From Chromobacterium rhizoryzae (GTDB taxonomy: Bacteria > Pseudomonadota > Gammaproteobacteria > Burkholderiales > Chromobacteriaceae), in the NCBI RefSeq assembly GCF_020544465.1, contig NZ_CP066126.1, forward strand, positions 4,898,001-4,962,000: a DNA stretch of 64,000 bases. Reading direction: 5' to 3'. The notes under the pieces were generated by a model, which saw only the letters and a list, made by a program, of their open reading frames with translations, did no database searches and was not told the origin of the DNA. The translations under genes were made by a program, and so were the position numbers. This document shows positions 46,861 to 56,409 of the stretch, one piece after another. Every line of letters begins with the position of its first letter. Position 1 is the first letter of the stretch.

Positions 46861-48726
46861 ATGCAGGATCACAACAAACAGGCCATGGCTGGCCTGACCC
46901 TGGCCGCCTTGGGCGTGGTATACGGCGACATCGGCACCAGCCCGCTGTATACCCTGCGCGAATGCTTCACCGGCCAGGGCATCCCCACCACCCCGGAAAA
47001 CATCTTCGGCATCTTGTCGCTGATCTTCTGGTCGCTGATTTTCGTGGTTTCCATCAAGTACGTGGCCTTCGTGCTGCGCGCCGACAACCGCGGCGAAGGC
47101 GGCATCATGGCGCTGATGGCGCTGGCCCGTCATTACACCACTCACGCCGCGCGCTGGAAGATCGTGCTGCTGGGCTTGTTCGGCGCGGCGCTGTTCTACG
47201 GCGACGCCATCATCACCCCGGCAGTGTCGGTCTTGTCCGCCGCCGAGGGCATGGAGCTGATTTCGCCGGCGATGGAAAGCTATGTGCTGCCGATGGCCAT
47301 CGGCGTGCTGACCGGCCTGTTCCTGCTGCAACGCTTCGGCACCGCCAGCGTCGGCCTGCTGTTCGGCCCCATCATGCTGGTCTGGTTCTCCGTGCTGGGT
47401 CTGCTCGGCTTGCACCAGATCGTGCAAGCGCCGCAAGTGCTGCAGGCGCTCAATCCCTACCACGCGCTGCACTTCATCGGCCACAACGGCTGGGGCTCCT
47501 TCCTGACCCTGGGCTCGGTGGTGCTGGCGCTGACCGGCGCCGAGGCGCTGTACGCCGACATGGGCCATTTCGGCAGCTCGCCGATCCGCCGCGCCTGGTT
47601 CAGCCTGGTGCTGCCCGGCCTGGCGCTGAATTATTTCGGCCAGGGCGCGCTGCTGATGCAAAACCCGGCGGCGATCAAGAATCCCTTCTTCCTGCTGGCG
47701 CCGGACTGGGCGCTGCTGCCGCTGATCGTGATGGCGACGCTGGCCACGGTGATCGCGTCGCAGGCGGTGATTTCCGGCGCCTACTCGCTGACCCGCCAGG
47801 CCATCCAGCTGGGTTACTGCCCGCGGCTGGAAGTGCAGCACACCTCGGAAAAAGAGATCGGCCAGATCTATATGCCCTTCATCAACTGGGCGCTGCTGAT
47901 CGCGGTGATGGTGGTGGTGCTGACCTTCAAGACTTCGTCCAGCCTGGCCGCCGCCTACGGCATCGCCGTCACCGGCACCATGCTGATCACCACCTGCCTG
48001 TTCTTCGTGGTGGCCCGGGTCAACTGGCGCTGGCCGCTGCCGCTAGCGCTGGGCGTCACCCTGATGTTCGCCACCATAGACCTGGGCTTCTTCAGCGCCA
48101 ACATCCATAAAGTGGCCGACGGCGGCTGGCTGCCGCTGGTGCTGGGCATGGTGATCTTCACCCTGATGAGCACCTGGAAGCAGGGCCGCGAGCTGCTGTT
48201 CACGCGCCTGCGCGACCAGGCGCTGCCGCTGGACAGCTTCATCGAGAACCTGGAAGCCTATCCGCCGACGCGGGTGCAAGGCACCGCGGTGTTCCTGACC
48301 AGCACCTTGCACGGCGTGCCGCACGCGCTGCTGCACAATCTCAAGCACAACAAGGTGCTGCACGAGCGGGTGGTGTTGATGACGGTGCGCACCGAAGACG
48401 TCCCCTATGTGGCGGAAGAGGACAGACTGGAGATTGTGCAGATGTCGGCTTCGTTCTGGCGCGTGGTGGCCCGCTACGGCTTCAAGGAAGACCCGAACGT
48501 GCTGCAGGTGCTGGAAGACTGCACCGCCCAGGGCCTGGCCTTCGAGCTGATGGACACGTCCTTCTTCCTGTCGCGGGAAACCATCGTGTCCACCGAGCGT
48601 CCGGGCATGTCGCGCCTGCGCGAAAAGCTGTTCGTGTGGATGAGCAAAAACGCGATGCGCGCCACCGACTTCTTCCAGGTGCCGACCAACCGGGTGGTGG
48701 AGCTGGGCGCGCAAGTCGAGCTGTAA
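46861..48726 (+). CDS. kup: Low-affinity potassium transporter Kup
   Basis: The 621-residue protein has about twelve membrane spans and a C-terminal cytoplasmic domain. It opens [25 protein letters not shown] (Kup signature). Later it has [25 protein letters not shown] loops and [17 protein letters not shown]. Kup is a K+/H+ symporter of the inner membrane. ATG 46861 or 46855 are equally possible; neither has a strong ribosome binding site. Confidence 0.96.
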   Translation: MQDHNKQAMAGLTLAALGVVYGDIGTSPLYTLRECFTGQGIPTTPENIFGILSLIFWSLIFVVSIKYVAFVLRADNRGEGGIMALMALARHYTTHAARWKIVLLGLFGAALFYGDAIITPAVSVLSAAEGMELISPAMESYVLPMAIGVLTGLFLLQRFGTASVGLLFGPIMLVWFSVLGLLGLHQIVQAPQVLQALNPYHALHFIGHNGWGSFLTLGSVVLALTGAEALYADMGHFGSSPIRRAWFSLVLPGLALNYFGQGALLMQNPAAIKNPFFLLAPDWALLPLIVMATLATVIASQAVISGAYSLTRQAIQLGYCPRLEVQHTSEKEIGQIYMPFINWALLIAVMVVVLTFKTSSSLAAAYGIAVTGTMLITTCLFFVVARVNWRWPLPLALGVTLMFATIDLGFFSANIHKVADGGWLPLVLGMVIFTLMSTWKQGRELLFTRLRDQALPLDSFIENLEAYPPTRVQGTAVFLTSTLHGVPHALLHNLKHNKVLHERVVLMTVRTEDVPYVAEEDRLEIVQMSASFWRVVARYGFKEDPNVLQVLEDCTAQGLAFELMDTSFFLSRETIVSTERPGMSRLREKLFVWMSKNAMRATDFFQVPTNRVVELGAQVEL

Positions 48727-48745
48727 GCCCTCCCGCCCCGCTCCC

Positions 48746-48776
48746 AAGCCGGACCGGCCCTGCCTGTCCGGCTTTT
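48746..48776 (+). terminator. Rho-independent terminator of kup
   Basis: AAGCCGGAC and GTCCGGCTT form a stem around CGGCCCTGCCT, followed by TTTTT on the plus strand, 20 bp after the kup stop. Confidence 0.9.
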
Positions 48777-48788
48777 TCGCGCCTGACT

Positions 48789-49808
48789 CTAGCGTTGCAG
48801 GCCGCTGTCCGCCTCCGCCCGCGCCCAATCGAAGAACGGGCCGGGATCGGTCTTGCGCCCCGGCGCGATGTGCTCGTGGCCGATGACGGCGCTAAGCGGC
48901 AGCTTGCTCCGCAATACCCGCGCCAGCGCTTGCAGCGTGCGGTATTGCGCCTCGCTGAACGGCTCGAAATCGCAGCCTTCCAACTCCACGCCGATGGAAA
49001 AATCGTTGCAGCGCTCACGCCCCCGCCAGCTGGACACGCCGGCATGCCAGGCGCGCCGCGTCACCGGCACGAACTGCTGCAGCTCGCCGGACCGACGAAT
49101 GAAGAAATGGGACGACACCCGCAGATGCTGGATTTCGGCGTAGAACGGATGCTCGTCAGGATTCAGCCGGTTCTGGAACAGCTGTTCCACGCCCAAGCCG
49201 CCGTAGCGATACGGCGGCAGGCTGATGTTGTGGATCACCAGCAGTTCCGGCGCCATGCCCTCGCCGCGTTCATCGTGATTGGGCGAGGGCAACCGGCGCG
49301 CGCCGTCCAGCCAGCCGTCTTCCAATAATTGCAAAGCAGGCGGCGGGGCCGGCTGATAATTCAAACGCCACAACATCAAGCCGTCCGGCGTGGACCAGCG
49401 CTGCTCGGCGACGAAACCGGCCTTGCGGTACAAGGACAACGCGGCAATATTGACCTCGGCGGTGTCCACGCTGACCTCGCCCTCGCCCACCAGCGCCCGG
49501 TTCAGCAGGCGATAGCCCCAGCCGGCGCGCAGCTGTTGCGGATCCACCACCACTCTTTCGATATGCAGACCGCCGTCCTCGCGGCGCGAGGCCACCAGCA
49601 GGCCGCGCAGGCTCTCGCCCTCGAACGCGCCCCAGACCGCGTCGGCGCAGGCCCGCGCCGCGGCCAGATCGGCCCACAGCACGGGCAGGTGCGGATAGGA
49701 CAGCCACTCCGCCTCCAGGCGGTGGGCGGCCAGTTGCAGATCCAAGGCGCGCGCGGCCAGCGCGGCGTCCCTCAAATCCAGGCTTTTCACTTCAAACGGG
49801 GCTTGCAT
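48789..49808 (-). CDS. ampD: Fusion of a GNAT acetyltransferase-like domain to AmpD anhydro-muramyl-peptide amidase
   Basis: The 339-residue protein has two parts. Residues about 1-155 look like a GNAT acetyltransferase: IERVVVDPQQLRAGWGYRLLNRAL, then VNIAALSLYRKAGFV. Residues about 160-339 are AmpD: DGWLDGARRLPSPNHDER, LLVIHNISLP (zinc His), SSHFFIRRSGELQQFVP, RAWHAGVSSWRGRERCNDFSIGVELEG, and GHEHIAPGRKTDPGP (zinc His and Asp). AmpD cleaves the peptide from anhydroMurNAc in cell-wall recycling and so tempers ampC induction. Most AmpD proteins are ~180 residues alone. No in-frame ATG separates the two parts. Confidence 0.88.
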   Translation of the reverse strand: MQAPFEVKSLDLRDAALAARALDLQLAAHRLEAEWLSYPHLPVLWADLAAARACADAVWGAFEGESLRGLLVASRREDGGLHIERVVVDPQQLRAGWGYRLLNRALVGEGEVSVDTAEVNIAALSLYRKAGFVAEQRWSTPDGLMLWRLNYQPAPPPALQLLEDGWLDGARRLPSPNHDERGEGMAPELLVIHNISLPPYRYGGLGVEQLFQNRLNPDEHPFYAEIQHLRVSSHFFIRRSGELQQFVPVTRRAWHAGVSSWRGRERCNDFSIGVELEGCDFEPFSEAQYRTLQALARVLRSKLPLSAVIGHEHIAPGRKTDPGPFFDWARAEADSGLQR

Positions 49809-50042
49809 TCACTCTCCCTGCGCGCGTAACCGATGCAACAATCCGGTAACTGGAACAGTCCAATATCACACTTGTTTTCTGAGACCCTACGCGGTATCAA
49901 GAACAACCGGGGCGGACAAGCCTTCATCCTGCATTCTACCGCTCCAGCCCGGCGGAAGGCTCGCCTTGCTTGAGCCGAATCATGGCCGCGGCCCGTTCCA
50001 TGCCGCAGAATGCAGGCCGTCACCCATCACAGGAGAACGCCC

Positions 50043-50576
50043 ATGCTGACGCTGGACTCTCTGAGCAACGCCGCCGCGCCCAGCTTCGAACAGCCGCTGG
50101 AAATGCTGCAAGCCTGTCACGACAAGATTCGCCGCTTCTGCGAGCAATTGGATCAGCTGCCCGCCTACATCGAGCAACACGGCGTCAACGAGGCCGCCCG
50201 CAATACGATAGACGGCGTGGTCCGCTACTTCGACCTGGCCGGCCCCGCCCATCACAGCGACGAGGAGGACGAGCTGTTCCCGCTGATTCTGGCGCGGGTG
50301 CCCACCGCCGCCTCCCGGCTGGAGCAACTGAGCGCCGAACACGGCTATCTGCATTCCTGCTGGAACGCGATCCGCGACGATCTGCTGGCGCTGCGCGACG
50401 GCAAGATCCACCGCATCAGCCGCAACGAGCTGGAGGAGTTCGCCCGCCAGTACCGCGAACACGCCGCCGCCGAGGAAAGCTGGCTGTTCCCCACCGCCGC
50501 CTCCGCCATCAGCGCCGAGGAAATGAGCGCCGCCGGGCAGCGCATGGCGGCGCGCCGGACTCAGCAGGCCGCCTGA
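50043..50576 (+). CDS. Hemerythrin-like (HHE) domain protein
   Basis: The 177-residue helical protein has the HHE iron-site residues: CHDKIRRFCEQL (about residue 24), AHHSDEEDELFP (about 73), EHGYLH (about 99) and YREHAAAEESWLFP (about 137). Such di-iron proteins bind oxygen or respond to oxidative or nitrosative stress. AGGAG lies 8 bp before ATG 50043. It stands alone between the fusion gene and the repeat. The 234-bp gap before it (49809-50042) shows nothing else clear. Confidence 0.88.
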   Translation: MLTLDSLSNAAAPSFEQPLEMLQACHDKIRRFCEQLDQLPAYIEQHGVNEAARNTIDGVVRYFDLAGPAHHSDEEDELFPLILARVPTAASRLEQLSAEHGYLHSCWNAIRDDLLALRDGKIHRISRNELEEFARQYREHAAAEESWLFPTAASAISAEEMSAAGQRMAARRTQQAA

Positions 50577-50603
50577 ACGACGCCCGCTCCAGGCCGCACG
50601 CGC

Positions 50604-50635
50604 AAAAAAGGCTGACCGCGCTGGTCAGCCTTTTT
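50604..50635 (+). terminator. Rho-independent terminator of the hemerythrin gene (possibly bidirectional)
   Basis: GGCTGACC, GCGCT, GGTCAGCC with TTTTT after and AAAAAA before. It lies 27 bp after the stop codon. Confidence 0.9.
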
Positions 50636-50649
50636 ATCTTTCCGCACTC

Positions 50650-50791
50650 AAAACCTGTTTACGATCTGCTGCGCGTCGGCGATACAGCGTTGAAAACCCC
50701 TTCGAAATGCTCATGTACCGTGTGTACACTCCGCTTTCTCAGCTGTTTTCGCCTTGTCTCACCTTAGCTCGCGAGATCGTAAACACGTTCT
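50650..50791 (+). repeat. Dispersed ~145-bp repeat, copy B (downstream of tal)
   Basis: It has the same order of blocks as copy A at 4778-4922: ACCTGTTTACGATCTGCTGC at the left, AAATGCTCATGTACC, TTTTCGCCTTGTCTC and CTCGCGAGATCGT at the right. The ends pair as TTTACGATCT / AGATCGTAAA. It lies 18 bp from the tal stop codon and runs opposite to copy C on the far side of tal. Confidence 0.88.
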
Positions 50792-50809
50792 CAGAGCTGG
50801 TTTACACTC

Positions 50810-51871
50810 TCAGGCGGTCAGCTTCAGCAGCTGCTCGAACGCGTCTTCGAACAGCTTCAAGCCGTCCTGCTGCAGCTTCTCGCCGGCGGCGGCCAGATCC
50901 ACGCCGGACGCCCCCACCGCGTGCAACAGGGTTTGCGCGTCGTCCATGCCTTCCGGCAGCGTCAACGCGGCCTGGCCGTGATCGCGGAAGGCCGCCAGCG
51001 TGCCGTCCGGCACGGTGTTGACGGTTTCGTCGCCGATCAGGCTTTCCACGTAGAGCACGTCGGAGTAAGCGGCGTTCTTGGTGCCGGTCGACGCCCACAG
51101 CAGATATTGCGGGCGCGCGCCGGCGGCTTTCAACGCGGCGAACTCGGCGCCGTGGAAACGTTCGCGGTAGCGGGCGTAAGCGGCCTTGGACAACGCGATG
51201 GCCACCTTGCCCTGATGGGCCGCGCCCACTTGCGGATCCAGCAGGCTGTCGACGCGGGACAGGAAGAAGCTGGCCACCGCCTTGATCCCGGACACATCCT
51301 TGCCGTCGGCGCGACGGGCGGACAGGCCGGCGATGTAGGCGTCCCACACCGCTTCCACTTGCGGCAGCGAGAACAGCAGGGTGATGTTGACGTTGACACC
51401 TTCGCGGGTCAGCGCCTGAAACGCGCGGATGCCGGCGGCGGTGGCCGGGATCTTGATCATGGCGTTGGGGCGGGCGATTTCCGCCCACAGGCGGCGCGCC
51501 GCGGCCAAGGTGCCGGCCTCGTCGTTGGACAGCTCCGGCGACACTTCCAGGCTGACATAGCCGTCATTGCCCTGGCTGGCGTCGTACTGGCCGCGCAGCA
51601 GATCGCAGGCGGCCTGGATGTCCGGCACCACCAGCGCTTCGTAACGCGCCTCGGCCGAGAGGCCGGCGTCCGCTTTCAGGCGGGCCAGGTCGGCCTGGTA
51701 GCTGGCGTCGCCGCTGATCGCCTTGTAGAAGATCGCCGGATTGGAGGTCACGCCGGCGATGCCGTCGTCGGCCAGCAGGCGCGCCAGTTCGCCGGAGGCG
51801 ATCAGTTCGCGGGACAGATTGTCCAGCCAGATGCGCTGGCCGAAGGGGCGGATGGATTGCAGTCGATTCAT
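50810..51871 (-). CDS. tal: Transaldolase
   Basis: The 353-residue TIM-barrel enzyme moves a dihydroxyacetone unit in the non-oxidative pentose phosphate pathway. GVTSNPAIFYKAI (about residue 40) and the Schiff-base lysine region NAMIKIPAT (about 136) are clear, as is the REGVNVNITLLFS strand. Its length fits the long Tal form of actinobacteria and some proteobacteria. ATG 51871 is the canonical start (MNRLQSIRPFGQRIWLDN). It is bracketed by two inverted copies of the dispersed repeat. Confidence 0.95.
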   Translation of the reverse strand: MNRLQSIRPFGQRIWLDNLSRELIASGELARLLADDGIAGVTSNPAIFYKAISGDASYQADLARLKADAGLSAEARYEALVVPDIQAACDLLRGQYDASQGNDGYVSLEVSPELSNDEAGTLAAARRLWAEIARPNAMIKIPATAAGIRAFQALTREGVNVNITLLFSLPQVEAVWDAYIAGLSARRADGKDVSGIKAVASFFLSRVDSLLDPQVGAAHQGKVAIALSKAAYARYRERFHGAEFAALKAAGARPQYLLWASTGTKNAAYSDVLYVESLIGDETVNTVPDGTLAAFRDHGQAALTLPEGMDDAQTLLHAVGASGVDLAAAGEKLQQDGLKLFEDAFEQLLKLTA

Positions 51872-51941
51872 GGTGGAACGATCCAGAATAAAGTCAGGGC
51901 GGACCCGGCGTCGCCGAGCCGGCCAGTGGCTACCACGCCAT

Positions 51942-52084
51942 AGAGCCTGTTCAGAGTCTCGCGCACAAGGGCGAGACAAGACGAAAACAGCCGAGGAAGC
52001 GGAATGCACATACGGTATATGAGCATTTCGAAGCGGGTTTCTAACGCCGTATCGCCGAAGCGCAGCAGACTTTGAACAGGTTCT
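51942..52084 (-). repeat. Dispersed ~145-bp repeat, copy C (upstream of tal, inverted)
   Basis: Read on the minus strand it matches copies A and B: CCTGTTC at the left, CTGCTGCGCTTCGGCGATAC, AAATGCTCAT, TGTTTTCGTCTTGTCTC. Its two ends differ from A and B in a matched way: AAAGTCT at one end, AGACTCT at the other. It starts 70 bp upstream of the tal ATG. Beyond it, bases 52085-52191 up to phoR hold nothing recognisable. Confidence 0.88.
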
Positions 52085-52191
52085 AAAATCGGCGGGCTAA
52101 AACGGACATCCTAACCCGCTTGGAGCGGCGCGCCAAGAGCGCCGACCCAAGCTTGCAAGAATACGCCGCATGCGGCCCCGCGGCGCGGCGC

Positions 52192-53499
52192 TCAGGCCGC
52201 TTGCGAGCCGCTGCGGCGGTCGCGCGGGAACACCGCGGAGAACACGCTGCCCTTGTCCGGCTCGCTTCTGATCTCCAGCCGGGCATGATGACGCGCCAGC
52301 ACGTGCTTGACGATGGCGAGCCCCAGGCCGGTGCCGCCGCTGCCGCGCGAACGGCCGCGGTCCACCCGGTAGAAACGCTCGGTCAGGCGCGGGATATGCT
52401 CGCGCGGGATGCCGATGCCGGTATCCGCCACCGAGAAACGCAGCTGCTCGCCCTCCTCCTTCCAGCTCAGCGTGATGCAGCCGCCCTCCGGCGTGTAGCG
52501 CACCGCGTTGGACACCAGGTTGCCGAAGGCCGAGTGCAGCTCCTGCTGGCTGCCCCACAGCCAGGCGTCGCTGTGCCGGTCCAGCTTGACCTGATGACGG
52601 CCGTGGGACAGGCCCTCGGCCTCCACCATCAGCGTGTCCAGCATGTCCTGCATGTCCACCCGCTCCGACACCGTCGCCTTGGGGCTGTTCTCCAGCTTGG
52701 ACAGGGTCAACAGGTCCTCGACCAGGCTTTGCATGCGCCGCGACTGCTCCATCATCATCGGCAGAAACTGGCGGAAGGTGGCGTCGTCCACCTGCGGCAT
52801 GTCTCCCAGCGTCTCCAGAAAGCCGCCCACCACGGTCAGCGGCGTGCGCAGCTCGTGCGAGACGTTGGCGACGAAATCCTTGTGCACGGTCTGCACCCGC
52901 TCCAACTGGGTGATGTCGCGGGTCAGCAGCAACTTGCGGGTGGAATCGAAGGGCACCATCTGCAAGGAGATCACCAGTTCGCGCGGCTGCACGAAGTTGA
53001 GCACCAGCGGCTGGCTGAAGCGCGCCTCGTTCATATAGGCGTGAAAGGCCGGTTGGCGGATCAGATTGAGAATCTGGTTGCCGACATCGCGTTTGCGGTC
53101 CAACCCCAGATGCTCCACCGCCATCGGGTTGATCCATTCGATGCGGTCGTGCTCGTCCAGCACCACCACCCCGTCCGGCATCGCCTCCCCGGCGTTGATG
53201 AAGCGCTCCAGCGCGTAGGTAAGCTTTTTCTGGCTCTGGCTCTGGGTGCGGGTGGTGCGGTACAGCGTCATGAAGATGGTGTGCCAGACGCCGAAACCGT
53301 CAGGCACCCGCTCCGGCGTGGGCCGTTGCAGCCAACGCAGCAGCAGCGCCACATGGTAGAGATTGAAGGCCAGCCAGCCGCCCAGGCAGATGGCCACCGC
53401 GATCAGTCCGTCTTCCGCCGACGAGCCCAGCCAGAAGCCGAGGCCGATGACGGCGGTCGCCAGCAGCGAGGCCAGCGTGCGTTTCAGAAATTCAGGCAT
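52192..53499 (-). CDS. phoR: Phosphate-regulon sensor histidine kinase PhoR
   Basis: The 435-residue kinase has two N-terminal membrane helices (about residues 8-55), a PAS domain (DGVVVLDEHDRIEWINPMA), a dimerisation domain with the phosphorylated His in FVANVSHELRTPLTVVGGF (about residue 205), and an ATPase domain with N, G1 (DTGIGIPREHI) and G2 (GGTGLGLAIVKHV) boxes. It senses phosphate through the Pst-PhoU system (not in the window). It follows phoB by 6 bp. Confidence 0.96.
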   Translation of the reverse strand: MPEFLKRTLASLLATAVIGLGFWLGSSAEDGLIAVAICLGGWLAFNLYHVALLLRWLQRPTPERVPDGFGVWHTIFMTLYRTTRTQSQSQKKLTYALERFINAGEAMPDGVVVLDEHDRIEWINPMAVEHLGLDRKRDVGNQILNLIRQPAFHAYMNEARFSQPLVLNFVQPRELVISLQMVPFDSTRKLLLTRDITQLERVQTVHKDFVANVSHELRTPLTVVGGFLETLGDMPQVDDATFRQFLPMMMEQSRRMQSLVEDLLTLSKLENSPKATVSERVDMQDMLDTLMVEAEGLSHGRHQVKLDRHSDAWLWGSQQELHSAFGNLVSNAVRYTPEGGCITLSWKEEGEQLRFSVADTGIGIPREHIPRLTERFYRVDRGRSRGSGGTGLGLAIVKHVLARHHARLEIRSEPDKGSVFSAVFPRDRRSGSQAA

Positions 53500-53505
53500 C
53501 AGGCC

Positions 53506-54195
<690 letters not shown>

Positions 54196-54242
54196 GGTTG
54201 ATCCATTCCCGTTTGAGTGTGTGGCAAGGATAAAAACGGGTG

Positions 54243-54260
54243 ATTACAAAAATATGACAT
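54243..54260 (-). promoter_or_regulatory. Pho box upstream of phoB
   Basis: The minus strand reads ATGTCAT-ATTT-TTGTAAT, close to the 18-bp consensus CTGTCAT-AWAW-CTGTMAY. About ten bases later comes TATCCT, a plausible -10, which is the spacing used when PhoB replaces the -35 region. Confidence 0.65.
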
Positions 54261-54327
54261 TTCGTCAAACTTTCCCACTTTGGCGCAGATTATTTTAACG
54301 CGCCAGCCATAGACGCCTCAGCAAGCC

Positions 54328-54362
54328 AAAAAAAAACGGGCCTGTTGCTATGAACAGGCCCG
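54328..54362 (-). terminator. Orphan Rho-independent terminator upstream of phoB
   Basis: CGGGCCTGTT (54337-54346) pairs with AACAGGCCCG (54353-54362), and on the minus strand nine T follow. No leftward gene lies upstream of it in the 431-bp gap 54196-54626, so it must end a small RNA or act as an attenuator for a distant phoB promoter. The rest of the gap holds the Pho box and the Lrp promoter. Confidence 0.85.
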
Positions 54363-54614
54363 GAATGGTCGTCGTCAATACAGATTTGATCTGACTAGAG
54401 ACCAGGGACAAAGAGATCACCAGGACAGTTTCAAATGAGAGCGTTTTGGGACAATTCTCATCCGCAACGGATCTGGACAGGCGGGCCGCGGGACAGTGCG
54501 GCCAACCCTGATACGGCCAGCATTTTACGTAGCAAACAGGCGTTTTGATCAGATGGTTGATTGGATTTTCAGCCATTTCGCCTTTTTTTATAAGTTTGTT
54601 TCGTCATATTTCCT

Positions 54615-54620
54615 TATAAT
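54615..54620 (+). promoter_or_regulatory. -10 element (TATAAT) of the Lrp gene, next to its start codon
   Basis: A perfect TATAAT ends 6 bases before ATG 54627, so transcription would begin at or beside the start codon. That implies a leaderless or nearly leaderless mRNA. The -35 region is weak (TTGTTT, 13 bp up). Confidence 0.5.
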
Positions 54621-54626
54621 CGAAGA

Positions 54627-55070
54627 ATGGATAAATTTGATAGAAAAATCATCGCCGCACTGCACGAAAACGCCCGAATCAGCTTCGCGGAACTGGCCCG
54701 GCGGGTGAATCTGTCGCCGCCGGCGGTGGCGGACCGGGTGAGCAAATTGGAGCGCGGAGGCGTGATCACCGGCTACCGCGCCACCATCGATCCCAACAAG
54801 GTGGGCATGCCCATCTGCTGCATGATAGAGCTGACGGTCAAGCATCTGGAGTACTTCGCGGTGATAGAGGAAATCCGCACTATGCCGGAGATCATCGAAT
54901 GCATGTCGGTGACCGGCACCAGCGGACTGATGATGAAAGTGGTGGTGGACAATATGCCCACGCTGCAGGCCTTGATCGCGCGGCTGATGCAGTTCGGCGA
55001 CACCAAGACCTCGATCGTGATCGAGGTGCCGGTGCCGCCGCGGCTGCCGGATCTGCAGCAGGATGAATAA
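54627..55070 (+). CDS. Lrp/AsnC-family transcriptional regulator
   Basis: The 147-residue protein has the N-terminal helix-turn-helix (MDKFDRKIIAALHENARISFAELARRVNLSPPAVADRVSKLE) and the C-terminal RAM domain (CMSVTGTSGLMMKVVV). It is a second member of the family found next to kynB. Its targets are not adjacent, so the amino acid effector is unknown. It is convergent with gapA. Confidence 0.92.
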   Translation: MDKFDRKIIAALHENARISFAELARRVNLSPPAVADRVSKLERGGVITGYRATIDPNKVGMPICCMIELTVKHLEYFAVIEEIRTMPEIIECMSVTGTSGLMMKVVVDNMPTLQALIARLMQFGDTKTSIVIEVPVPPRLPDLQQDE

Positions 55071-55112
55071 ACCGGCGCCGTCCCAAGCGCCCGCTCCTGG
55101 CGCCGCGCCATG

Positions 55113-55142
55113 AAAAACGGACAGGCAAGCCTGTCCGTTTCT
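55113..55142. terminator. Bidirectional Rho-independent terminator (Lrp gene and gapA)
   Basis: AACGGACAGGC, AA, GCCTGTCCGTT with A-rich sequence before and T-rich sequence after. It lies between the two convergent stop codons. Confidence 0.88.
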
Positions 55143-55164
55143 TGAGCGAAAACCCGCTGGGCGC

Positions 55165-56178
55165 TTACTTGGCGGCCTGCCAGGCCACCGCGGTATCGAT
55201 CATGCGGTTGGAGAAGCCCCATTCATTGTCGTACCAGGCCAGCACTTTGACTTCGCGGCCGCCGATGACGCGGGTCAGCGTAGCGTCGAAGGTGCTGGAC
55301 GCCGGGTTGTGCAGGAAGTCGCAGGACACCAGCGGCAGGGTGTTGACGCCCAGCACGCCCTTGAGCGGGCCTTTGGCGGCATCGCTGATCAGCTGGTTCA
55401 CTTCTTCCTTGCTGGTATCGCGGCCGGCGGTGAAGGTCAGGTCCACCAGCGAGACATTGCTCACCGGCACGCGCACGGCGAAGCCGTCCAGCTTGCCCTT
55501 CAATTGCGGCAGCACCAGGCCCACCGCGGCGGCGGCGCCGGTCTTGGTCGGGATCATGGACACGGCGGCGGAACGGGCGCGGCGCAGGTCTTTGTGATCG
55601 GTGTCCAGCAGCACTTGGTCGTTGGTGTAAGCGTGCACCGTGGTCATCAGGCCGCGCTCGATGCCGATGGTGTCGATCAGCGGCTGCACCATGGGGGCCA
55701 GACAGTTGGTGGTGCAGGAGGCGTTGGAGACAATGGTCATCGCGCTGCTCAGCTGCTGGTGGTTGACGCCGTAAACCACGGTGGCGTCCACGCCTTCGCC
55801 GCCCGGAGCGGAGATCAGCACTTTCTTGGCGCCGGCCTGCAGATGAGCGCCGGCTTTTTCGCGAGTGGTGAACAAGCCGGTGCATTCCATCACCACGTCC
55901 ACGTTCAATTCTTTCCACGGCAGCTCGGCCGGGTTGCGGATGGCCAGCAGTTTGATCTTCTTGCCGTTGACCACCAGGTGATCGCCGTCCAGCGCCACGG
56001 AAGCGGCGAACGGACCGTGCACGCTGTCGTAACGGGTCAGGTGTTCATGCAGCTCCGGCGAGGCCAGATCGTTGATGGCGACAATCTCGATGTCCTGATC
56101 GGCATAGCGCTCTTGCCATGCACGCACAATCATGCGGCCGATGCGGCCGTAACCATTGATAGCAACTCGCAACGTCAT
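55165..56178 (-). CDS. gapA: Glyceraldehyde-3-phosphate dehydrogenase, type I
   Basis: The 337-residue NAD(P)-dependent enzyme has the Rossmann start [16 protein letters not shown], catalytic C155 in SNASCTTNC, and late motifs PLKGVLGV and [12 protein letters not shown]. The C-terminal half and length are standard. It could be glycolytic gapA or the gluconeogenic/Calvin-type form; D33 is not clearly present to fix NAD preference (EIVAINDL has N-D as usual). It is next to the N-acetylglucosamine locus but separated by 231 bp. Confidence 0.94.
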   Translation of the reverse strand: MTLRVAINGYGRIGRMIVRAWQERYADQDIEIVAINDLASPELHEHLTRYDSVHGPFAASVALDGDHLVVNGKKIKLLAIRNPAELPWKELNVDVVMECTGLFTTREKAGAHLQAGAKKVLISAPGGEGVDATVVYGVNHQQLSSAMTIVSNASCTTNCLAPMVQPLIDTIGIERGLMTTVHAYTNDQVLLDTDHKDLRRARSAAVSMIPTKTGAAAAVGLVLPQLKGKLDGFAVRVPVSNVSLVDLTFTAGRDTSKEEVNQLISDAAKGPLKGVLGVNTLPLVSCDFLHNPASSTFDATLTRVIGGREVKVLAWYDNEWGFSNRMIDTAVAWQAAK

Positions 56179-56409
56179 GATGCATCCTCCAAGTTGAAAT
56201 GGCGCAAGGTCATCTTCCCGTGCCCTGCGCCACCACTGTCCGCCTGATTCCGCTTGTAATCAACTCGCTACATAAGTAGTGGGCGAATTACCAACATCGG
56301 CAGTGCGGAAATTGCGCCCAAGCTTGCCGTGCGTCAAATTCCGCCGGGCGACGCCCGGTTCTTAGGGCCTATCCGAGGCCCCGCGACGCGCGGCGCATGG
56401 AAGCGACGC

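Noticed and set aside
46552..47841. Extension of proS to 999 codons
   Set aside because: The extra 430 codons run antisense through kup; the canonical ProS start is at 46551.
54295..54576. 93-codon leftward open frame between phoB and the Lrp gene
   Set aside because: It contains the terminator hairpin and its T-run and has no family likeness; a non-coding RNA explains the terminator better.
56330..56409. GC-rich stretch between gapA and nagE as another repeat copy
   Set aside because: It contains GGTTCTTAGGGCCTATCC but the internal blocks of the repeat family are missing.
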